From: Pseudomicrostroma phylloplanum | Taxonomy: Eukaryota > Basidiomycota > Exobasidiomycetes > Microstromatales | Length of the DNA: 64,000 nt | Assembly: GCA_039545275.1 (NCBI GenBank) | Contig: BCHS01000011.1 | Location: 434,001 to 498,000 of the forward strand | Direction of reading: 5' to 3' | In this document: in pieces, positions 53,710 to 62,400 of the stretch | Position numbering within the stretch: position 1 is the first letter of the stretch | Layout of the letters: every line of letters begins with the position of its first letter | Made by a program: the position numbers and the translations under genes | The notes under the pieces: model-generated | Database searches by the model: none | What the model saw: the letters and a program-made list of their open reading frames with translations, nothing else | What the model was told of the DNA's origin: nothing

Positions 53710-56700
53710 ATGTCGGCCGCGAACAGCTCAGACCCCTTTGCGGTCGACTGTGTCCTCGATGGCTCCCAGGCGGCCAAGGACAGGGTGAGCTCGCTGGCGG
53801 TGCACGGTGAGAAGCTCTACGTAGGGCATCCTTCGGGATCGCTCTCCGTGTTCCGGCTACCCATAAACGCCTCAAGCAGCAGCTTCTCAGAAACAGACGC
53901 TGCTGCATCCTCATCGTCTACCCCTTCGGGAAAGGCAACGCTGGTCTCGACGCATCCACACTTCCACCCACAAGGCAAGCAGATCCTCTCGCTACGGATC
54001 GTTCCTTCATTGTCCCTCATCATCTCCTTTTCGCCCGATGGAGCACTGCACTTCAACAGTCTGGCTACATTGGAGCCAGACAAGATCCCGACTCCAATCA
54101 AGACGGCGGCGGCAAAGGGTGTTGTCGCCTTCGAAGTGCAGACGAGCGTATGCGACTGGCCAACAGCGGAGGATGCCAGCAGCGGGGACGTATCGCCAGC
54201 GGCCAAGGGAGAGGGCAGCAGTCGGACACCTCAGAAGGCTACGGCAGAGACTGGGAAGACCTTCCCTCGCGCTATGAATAGGTCTAGTAGCTCGCGCAGC
54301 AGACCGCTCTCCATGTTCGGGCGCCAAGACTCCTACAGGCAGCAGCAGCAGCAGGCTTCCCCCGAGGTCAAGCTGAGACTCGTCACAACGCTCCTCGTCT
54401 CCTTAAGGAGGAAGCTGCTGGTCTTGAGGTGGCTGGATGGGCAGCCGTACGATTGGAAGGAGATGCCGCTTCTACACACTCCTCGCTCCTTTGCATTTGC
54501 TCCGCCATCATCCCCTCCGGCTCCTTCGGCCGAACCATTGGCAGCGCCCACTTCCTCTGGCTCGAACACGGTCTTCATTTCATACGGTACACCAAGCGAG
54601 TTTGGCCTTCTAGAAATTTCTCCGGCACATCGCTCGCCGGCAGCAAAGCTACATGATGCAAGCTCACCGCCTGCAACGAAGAGAGACTTCGTCAAGGACG
54701 GCCAGGAGTGGAAGAAGCTGCGAGAGCTCAACATCCCCGAGTATGCTGCAGAATACTTTGGAGATGCAGGCAACAGCGACGCTGCAGGCAACGCCTCTCA
54801 CAGCAGGTCAGACAGTGATACCGGCAATCAGAGAGCTGGCGCAGGGCCTGGAGAGGTATCCTCGTCTACCAAGGCAGCAAGCACAGCAGCCAGCTCAGCA
54901 GCCGCTGCTGGCGGTCTGTTTGGAGGGCTAGGAGGATACATTGGGCTTGGCTCTCGTACAAAGGCTCCTATCCTGCGCGCTGTTCCTGCGTCCGCCGGGT
55001 CTGCGTCTACGTCCTCGTCCGAAAGCGAGGACGAAGTCGTTGTGGTGAGAGACAACACCGCTGTCTTCCTCTCCTTCACATCGGGCAACCCTACGAGGAG
55101 ACGAGGCGTCGAGTGGCCCGTCGCGGTGGATGACGTTGCTCTGCTCCCCTCTCGGCATATCTTTGCAGCCTTGCCGCCTCCATCGAACCAAGGCAAAGCG
55201 GCCATTCAGATTCGCTCAGCCAGCACGCTAGAAGTGGTACAGACCTTCTCTGTACCGCCAGAGCAGCCTTCTACGACATCAGCAGCGTCTTCCTTTACAG
55301 TCTCAGCATTGGTCGCACCGCCTCTGCAATCGAGCTCATCAGGCTCGACCAGCGCATCTCTCTTCGTAGTTCTGACTCCTGCCAGTGCTAACGAATCCGC
55401 CCGCGTCTACAAGCTCACAGCCCGGACATGGCAGGCCAGACTGCGAGAGATGATCCGTCTGCGAAAGTGGGAAGAGGCTGTGGAGCTCGTGAAGGATGAC
55501 AATGGTGAAGGTGAGACAGATACAAGGGACACGGATCTCAGAAAGCGCCTTTTGCCCCCTCTGTTGGCATTGCTGTCCTTGGACCGTTTCCTGGCCGGCT
55601 GTGCAGCCTCCAACTCAGGTGCTGCCAAGAAGCAGATGATGCAATCAGCCAATGCAGCTTTCGAATCCGCTGTCGACCTCTGGATTGAGCTGGACCTCAA
55701 TCCGACGAAAGTCCTCAGTATCTTCCCGGAGCGGATAGCTGGGCAAGGGCTGTCCAGGCCGCGGAGTGACTGGGTCGCCATCTGGGGTGAAGGTCTTACC
55801 AAAGAGGGTTTCAGTCTGGAGCAAGGAGGTAGTGGATCGGACGACTGGCTCAGAAGCACAAGTGGTGGGATACCTAATGCGAAGGGTGCCGCTGCGACGA
55901 GCCAGGCACTTGCTGCGCCCCGCGACCGCTCCAAGCTCACAAGCTTGTTCGGCAAGACCAGCGTTCCCGCAGGCACCGCAGGTGACGAGTCCGCCTCAGG
56001 TCCGAACGCCGCTGGATCGACCTCGGCATTGTCTAGCTCTCCTGCTTCGACACAAGGATCCCGAGATACGATGAGGGACAAGGGCTCCAGTAGTGCCAAG
56101 TCTATGACCCCGTCTGGATCGCACCTGTCCGATAAGCAGCCTGCCTTTCAGGCTGCAAAGAAGCCGACGACCACCACGACGTCACAACGCTCCGACCCAA
56201 GTGCAGCACCGCTCACCGAAACGGTTGCAGAAGCGGTCATCGACTTGTCACTGGTCGAGAATGAGGCACTACTATCTCGGCCCTCTCTTGAAGCTCTGGG
56301 GCGCTTCCTCGCTGATCGACGCCGCATCTTCAAGCCGATTCTGGAAACACATCCAGGCGTGTCTCCTTCGCCGGATTCTGCCATGCTCGAACTGCCGTCT
56401 GTTCCTCTCGCCAGCATGAGCCTTCCTGACTTGACGGCACTGGCTCGTGTCGTAGACACGGCGCTCTTCAAGACCTTCCTCGAGACCAAGCCAGCTCTGG
56501 TAGGACCTCTCTGTCGAATCGAGAACTGGTGCGAGGTCAACGAGGTTGAAGAGCTTCTGAAGGCAAAGGGCAAGTACTCTGAGCTCATCTCATTGTATGG
56601 TGGCAAGGACATGCACGACCGTGCGCTCGGCCTTCTCAAGAAGTTCTCGGAGGAAGAAGACGACGAAGAGGAGAAGGTGGGTCCTACGATTCGCTACCTG

Positions 56701-57714
56701 CAAGGTCTGGGCCCAGAGCATATCAAAGTCATCCTCGAAACCTCCAAGTGGGTCTTGAAACAAGATCCGAAGAGGGGCATGGAGATCTTCACCGCCGATA
56801 CGGGCAAGGTGTCCATGTTTCCGCGACTGCACATCGTGAATCTTCTCTGGGACTTCGATCGAGATCTTTGTGCCATATACCTGGAACATATCATCGACAA
56901 TGTTGGAGAGGGCGATCCAGAGCTTCACGAGAAGTTGGGCATCATCTACCTCGACAGGGTGAAGGCCGAACGAGACAGCAACAAGGGAGCAAGCAAGCTC
57001 GAAAGCACAGTTGCCTATCAAAAGCTCTTGCAGTTTCTGTCTGAGTCACATCAGTACCGTCCAGAGCGCATCTTGCGTCGCCTGCCCATCGACTCTCTGT
57101 GGGAAGTGAGGGCAGTGCTGCTGGGAAGAATGGGACAGCACAAGGGCGCTCTCAGTATCTACGTCGAGCGCATCGGAGGTGAGGAAGGTGAAGCGAAGGC
57201 CGAAGAGTACTGCACAGAAGTGTACGAAAAGCGAGAGTCTTTGTCGCGGGACAGCGGTGAGGGCAGCTCATCTGCGGCAGAAGAGGCACGGGATATCTTC
57301 CTTCTTCTGCTCAAGCTCTACCTACGCCCGTTGGAAGCGGCCAAAGGCGAAGCAGAAGCCACGAAACAGCACGACCTCTCCCCAGCACTCCGGCTCCTCT
57401 CCCGCCATCCTTCCTCCCTGGAGCTAGGCGCAGTCCTCTCTCTCCTACCGCCTCTTGTGCCCATCTCGGCCATCTCCACCTTCCTCTTCAAGGGCCTTCA
57501 GGCCTCGCATCGCTCCCACTCCCACAACCGCGTCATTGCTTCCATCTCAAAGGAGTACTCTTTGCAAGTGGACGAAAGGCTGGCGGGGTTGAAGAGTAGG
57601 AGAGTCAAGGTGACGCAAGGGAGGACATGCGGTGTTTGTGGGAAAAGGCTGGGGGTGAGCGTGCTTGCTGTGAGCAACACGGGAGAGGCGATGCATTATG
57701 GATGCAAGCAGTGA
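53710..57714 (+). CDS. VPS39: HOPS complex subunit Vps39/Vam6
   Basis: Tethering subunit of HOPS at the vacuole, contacting Ypt7/Rab7. Single exon, 1334 aa from the ATG at 53710. The N-terminal beta-propeller (CNH) begins VSSLAVHGEKLYVGHPSGSL and is interrupted by Ser/Ala-rich inserts, so the protein is longer than yeast Vam6 (1049 aa). The alpha-solenoid is clear from about 960: ENWCEVNEVEELLKAKGKYS, LISLYGGKDMHDRALGLLKK, FTADTGKVSMFPRLHIVNLL and LCAIYLEHIIDNVGEGDPEL, the clathrin-repeat region of Vps39. The C-terminus has the Vps39 zinc-binding-like motif CGVCGKRL, then HYGCKQ at the very end. Assignment is firm; the choice of start is moderate. Confidence 0.92.
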   Translation: MSAANSSDPFAVDCVLDGSQAAKDRVSSLAVHGEKLYVGHPSGSLSVFRLPINASSSSFSETDAAASSSSTPSGKATLVSTHPHFHPQGKQILSLRIVPSLSLIISFSPDGALHFNSLATLEPDKIPTPIKTAAAKGVVAFEVQTSVCDWPTAEDASSGDVSPAAKGEGSSRTPQKATAETGKTFPRAMNRSSSSRSRPLSMFGRQDSYRQQQQQASPEVKLRLVTTLLVSLRRKLLVLRWLDGQPYDWKEMPLLHTPRSFAFAPPSSPPAPSAEPLAAPTSSGSNTVFISYGTPSEFGLLEISPAHRSPAAKLHDASSPPATKRDFVKDGQEWKKLRELNIPEYAAEYFGDAGNSDAAGNASHSRSDSDTGNQRAGAGPGEVSSSTKAASTAASSAAAAGGLFGGLGGYIGLGSRTKAPILRAVPASAGSASTSSSESEDEVVVVRDNTAVFLSFTSGNPTRRRGVEWPVAVDDVALLPSRHIFAALPPPSNQGKAAIQIRSASTLEVVQTFSVPPEQPSTTSAASSFTVSALVAPPLQSSSSGSTSASLFVVLTPASANESARVYKLTARTWQARLREMIRLRKWEEAVELVKDDNGEGETDTRDTDLRKRLLPPLLALLSLDRFLAGCAASNSGAAKKQMMQSANAAFESAVDLWIELDLNPTKVLSIFPERIAGQGLSRPRSDWVAIWGEGLTKEGFSLEQGGSGSDDWLRSTSGGIPNAKGAAATSQALAAPRDRSKLTSLFGKTSVPAGTAGDESASGPNAAGSTSALSSSPASTQGSRDTMRDKGSSSAKSMTPSGSHLSDKQPAFQAAKKPTTTTTSQRSDPSAAPLTETVAEAVIDLSLVENEALLSRPSLEALGRFLADRRRIFKPILETHPGVSPSPDSAMLELPSVPLASMSLPDLTALARVVDTALFKTFLETKPALVGPLCRIENWCEVNEVEELLKAKGKYSELISLYGGKDMHDRALGLLKKFSEEEDDEEEKVGPTIRYLQGLGPEHIKVILETSKWVLKQDPKRGMEIFTADTGKVSMFPRLHIVNLLWDFDRDLCAIYLEHIIDNVGEGDPELHEKLGIIYLDRVKAERDSNKGASKLESTVAYQKLLQFLSESHQYRPERILRRLPIDSLWEVRAVLLGRMGQHKGALSIYVERIGGEEGEAKAEEYCTEVYEKRESLSRDSGEGSSSAAEEARDIFLLLLKLYLRPLEAAKGEAEATKQHDLSPALRLLSRHPSSLELGAVLSLLPPLVPISAISTFLFKGLQASHRSHSHNRVIASISKEYSLQVDERLAGLKSRRVKVTQGRTCGVCGKRLGVSVLAVSNTGEAMHYGCKQ

Positions 57715-57875
57715 GAGCGGGCACACACGCGCAGACGTAGCACAATCTACTGTAGGCAGGATCAATAGTAATCTTTTGCCATGCGAGTGTATTGTTGCAG
57801 GCTGGTTGTTTGGTCTACCCTCTTCCTCCACATAGTTCCCCTCACCCATTGCGACTCCCATTTTTATTGATACAT

Positions 57876-58754
57876 CTACTGCGACTCCAGGGCCTTGATG
57901 ACCTCCTCGGCCATCCTAGCCGCCGAAGCAGGGTTCTGACCAGTGATCAAAAGCCTACCAGTCGAAGTACGGTCCACAACGACCTTCTCTCCCCAAGGCT
58001 GTGTCTTCTGGAACGTGGCTCCCCTCTCCTCCAATCGCGACTCCACGAGCCAGGGGATATTCTTTGTGAGCTGGGCTTGCTCCTCTTCCTCATTTGTGAA
58101 GGATGTGACCGTTCGGCCCTTGAGGAGGTAGTGGCCGTCGTTGAGCTTCACGTCGCTGAACACGGCGGGGGCGTGGCAGACGGCAGAGACGGGCTTGCCG
58201 GTCTCGTAGAAGGCGCGGATGAAGCGCTGAGAATCCTCATCGACGGGAAGATCGAAGCAGGGGCCTGAAGAGAGCGAAGAGGAGAAGAAAGCCGTCAGTA
58301 CCATGCGTTTCTCTCGGAGGAGAACTGATGCTCAGTTACTCACCGTGTCCTCCTGGGTAGAAGATGGCGGCGTAATTGGACACGTCCGGGTCCACCTCGC
58401 TCAGCTTCTGTGTGTTCTTGACGAGCTTCTGGGCCTCCTCGTCATTGAGGAACTGCTTGGACTCCTCATCGTCCTTGAAGGCATCTACAGAAGACTGATC
58501 CAAAGGAGCCTCGCCTCCCTTGGGAGAGGCAAAAATGAGCGGGTACCCGGCCTCCTTGAAGCGGTAGTAAGGGTGAGCGAGCTCTGCGGGAAGAAGGTGG
58601 AGGGTAAAGCGGGTCAGGACGGAGGAGATGCGCAACGGCAGGGGGTGTTGTGCTGCAACTCACCAGGAAGGTACCATCCTGTAGGATGGTCCGAGTCGAT
58701 GAGCTTCGTGTGCGAAGTGATGACTACGAGAATGGGCTGCTTTGAGGACGACAT
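57876..58754 (-). CDS. HSP31: Hsp31/DJ-1-like class I glutamine amidotransferase-fold protein
   Basis: Cytosolic chaperone or glutathione-independent glyoxalase (methylglyoxal detoxification) of the DJ-1/PfpI superfamily. Exons 58754-58664, 58583-58344 and 58264-57876 give 239 aa, normal for Hsp31. Landmarks: ILVVITSHTK at the first strand; WYLPELAHPYYRF, joined across intron 1, with catalytic-site Glu; AGYPLIFASPKGGEAPLD; AAIFYPGGHG joined to PCFDLPVDED across intron 2; and PVSAVCHAPAVF with nucleophile Cys140 and His141. PWLVESRLEERGATF follows, as in the family. The upstream region is shared with the divergent ASH-repeat gene. Activity is inferred from the intact site. Confidence 0.93.
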
Positions 58755-59441
58755 GGTGGTTAATGTGTTGTAGGAAGTGTGGCGAGTTGTGTTCATTCGT
58801 TGACCCGGGCCTTCATACGCCTAATGCAAGCGGGGAAGTGTGGAGTGAGTGTGGAGGCGGATCCGTAGGAACAATTGTGTGCTTCAGAGTCAGCTGTGGC
58901 TGCCGCGCGCGTTGCTGCATCTCATCTTCCCGTTCCGATGTCCGCCTCGGCTTTTCGACGTCCGGAGGCAAAGTGACGGCTGTGGGCGTGGATGGCAGGC
59001 AAGAGCTGGTAGACCCAGGACCTCGCAGAGTGCGGCCTCTCACAAGACAGCGTCCTCAACCATCTCCTCTCATCCTCCTCGCGCCGCCGAGTCGCGAGGG
59101 CACCACCGCTCCTCACTCTCTGTGGGTAATTCCCAGATCATCGCTCAGTCGACCTCCTTTGCTGCCCGCCTTTGCCTTTTCGACAGCCATCGAGTCCCTG
59201 TGACTTCCTGGCTCTGGACAAAAGCTTGGACGTACCTCTACTTCGTATCGCAGGTGGTCTCTTCCTTCCTCATTCCATCTTCGTACCATGCTTTGATTAA
59301 TCGCCCAACGCAAGCCTCACAGAGGCAGCTACTAGCCTCTTCGGGGAGCGTGTCTGCCGAGCCGACTTCATCGAGGCAACAAACACCCACAAGAGCTGAC
59401 TCTGTTCAATCGATCGTCTGCAGTTGCTATCCTAGCACGCA
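58755..59441. promoter_or_regulatory. divergent promoter region HSP31/ASH-repeat gene
   Basis: 687 bp between divergent starts. Overlapping short ORFs on both strands have no homology-like features. Confidence 0.5.
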
Positions 59442-62400
59442 ATGTCCTCCCATTCTGCGCCCAGCACTGGCAACCCTGCTTCGCGGCCAGCTGTGCGGTA
59501 TGAAGCCCAAGCAGCACCTAGTGAAGGCTCTCGCAGTGCAGCCGAGGCCAAGAAGACGGCGTGGGTGGGTGCTTTTGAGAGGGTCTTAGGAGACCACCCG
59601 GACGAATCTGCTCCGGCGGAGAGGAGCAAGGCGTCAAAACCTGCCATTGAAGTCAGATCTCCCAACCTGGAGCAGCGCGGAGGTCAAGGCGGCCAACAAA
59701 GAGATAGCTTGTCAGCGGGAGATTGGTTTGGCAATGGCGAGCGTGGCAGTATGAGTGCAGAGGGAGACGGAACTCAGCCGTCGGCGCCCAAAGCATCCCC
59801 TCGGAGACCGGTACTACCGTCTCAGCGATCCAAGACTCTCCCAAAGCCAGTCGCTGGCGTTCAGGAAGAGAGTAAGCCTCAAGGTCCCAGTGCGAGGGGG
59901 TCCGACCAAGCAAGTATTCCCGAAGTCGCTTCAAGCGATAACAACGAGGCAAGGCAGAGGCCTCAACAAGCTCAAAACGCATCCTCGGGGCTCAGCCACA
60001 AGTCCAGCAACCGTGCTCTGCGTGCGACAGCCAATTCTCCCGTCCCTGCAGCTCCCAAAGCATCTAGCATCATCAGGAGCTATGCCCCCGAGCCTGAAGA
60101 CGAAGACACGAGCAAGGAGCATAGCACAGCATTGACTGCCTCTCTACGCCGGGCTCAAACGATCAGTGGTCCTTCCCTGGTCGAGGTCTTCTCTCGTCAC
60201 CAATCCGACAAGGTCATCTTCGAAGATCTTTACCTTAACCATGCCCCCGGATTGCAGCCTGTGCGATTGAGAAATGTACTGGAGCCGGGCAAGTCAGTCT
60301 TGGTACGCCTGCAGAGCGATCTGGGTCATGCCGTGTCCTTTATGCGAAGGAAGCGAACAGGGCCGAAGAACGAGCTCGACAAGCTCGTGTGGCCTTCCAA
60401 CACCCTCGCTTGGGCCAAGGGTGATGGGCTATCGCCGGGGAAGCTACGCGACTTGCGAGCTATCTCTACCAATCTGGAGGTAGCGGACTCCCTAATCCTC
60501 GAGGGTGGCGCCAGCACAGAGATCTTCGTCATTTTCAGACCGAACATGATCAGTTCCACACTGCCGAATCCGCTCGTACCTCTGAGCAACAAGATGTCAG
60601 CTCCCTCGAGGTCATCTTCCCAATCTTCCGTAGCTACTTCGCCTCGCATGGTCACGGCGATGACCAAGCAACCTTCTTCGGATGCAACGCCTGCCACTGT
60701 CGCTTCGCCCGTCTCCAAGTCACCCAATCCTCCCGGAGACAATGGCCCTGGCTCTGAGCAATCACCAGCAGACAATCCTCCGCGTCGGCAGGACCCGCTC
60801 GCTACGGACGACGAGCCGACAGAGGTTCAAGGTCAGCTGAGCATCCGTGCTTGGCCGCTGCCCGCATTGCAGCAGGGTGCCGCACCTACTGCTCAGAGCG
60901 CCTCGAGCCTTAGTGTAGATGAGGCATCTGCGGCCAGCAGTGAATCTTCTGCAGCATCCTCGAGGCCTACTTCGAATCACGGATCCACCCTTAGCTCCAG
61001 CGGCGGGCCTTCGCCTTCGACGGCGGTCACTGAAGTGTCGGACGTTGAGCCTCAAGCTTTCCGGCTCGATCTCAGCGCACGCTTCTGCCGACCTCAAATT
61101 GCGATGATCGTACGTCAGCCAGGGGGAAGCCTGATAGACCTCGAGTCCGGGGTACAGAACATCCCTACGCACCGCTCGGGCGTCGTCATCGTTGACTTTG
61201 GAGACGTCGTTGCTGGCGAAACGGTTGTCACCGATCTTCATCTTCTCAATCAGTCGGCTATTGACTGCTTCTGGCAGGGCCGAGTGGACTGTGGTGATGA
61301 CCCAGACATCTCGCCTTCTGTTTCTCTCACCCAAGGTGACTCGTCCGAAGCGGTCAAACTCGTGTTGGCAAGCTCTGACGAGGTGCCATACCAGCCCAAT
61401 ATCTTGGTTCCGCGCTCCAGCGCCAAGCTGAAGCTCCACCTACGACCTGAGCAGGCTGGCCATGACATGGAAGAGCTGTTAGTGTTTTCAAATCTGCATA
61501 ACACTTCAAACTCGATACGCCTCCTGGTCAGGGCCAATGTCCTTTCTGCCGGTCGCGACACGTCTCTGGTCGTAGAGTCTGGAGATACACTTGACTTTGG
61601 CGATTGCTGTGGCGGTCAGTGGACACGTCAGCTATTGATACTGCGCAACACGGCAAATCATTCGCTGGATGTAGCTTTGAGTGCTCAGAAGGGCCACGAA
61701 GTACGCTTCCAGCTGGCTGGTGTTGCAGCAGACACCGACTACGAACACGAGGGAGAGGAAATAATAGTAGGAGCTACAGCAGCATCAAGTGATGGCTCCA
61801 GATCCGACGCCAGCGCACCTGCCAATGCGTCCAGGCCAGAGTCGCAGACTTCAGCCGCCGAGCTTTCAGACATCTTGGGTGCGGGTGACGCGCACAGAAG
61901 TCTGGCCATGGAGCTTATTCGCACTCCCACTCACCATGCCTCGACAGCTCCTGGCATCGAGCCACCGTCGTTCGAACTGCCAGAGAGCGCAGTCTTCGAC
62001 GTAGAAAAGACTCCGATGACTTTGACGCCTCAAGCTCGACCGCCAACCACCAACAATGCACACGAAGAGACGGATGACTTCGATAGCTCGTCCGTCCAAT
62101 CTCAGGCTGGATCCCGGCCAGGATCGCCGGTGCCTCAATCTGAAATGTCTGAGGTGGACATACACTCATGTGGTAGCTTGGCCCTCACTTCTGCACCTGC
62201 GAGCAGTGGCGAAGGTCCGGCGAAGAAGAAATCGGGACCAAAAGCTAGCGTCCTCGCCTGGCGAGAAGCCAGCAAAGCGAGTGATGCTGGCAGCGTCGAC
62301 AGCTCTGCAGGAGACGAGCACGGACAGGACCCTAGCGCCCGCTCGATCTCTACTGGATGGTCGTCAACAGCTTCTTCGAGGTGGAGAAGGGTCAATAGCT

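Noticed and set aside
55407..56099. 230-aa minus-strand frame
   Set aside because: Antisense to VPS39 in a region of clean coding sense; composition is a shadow effect.
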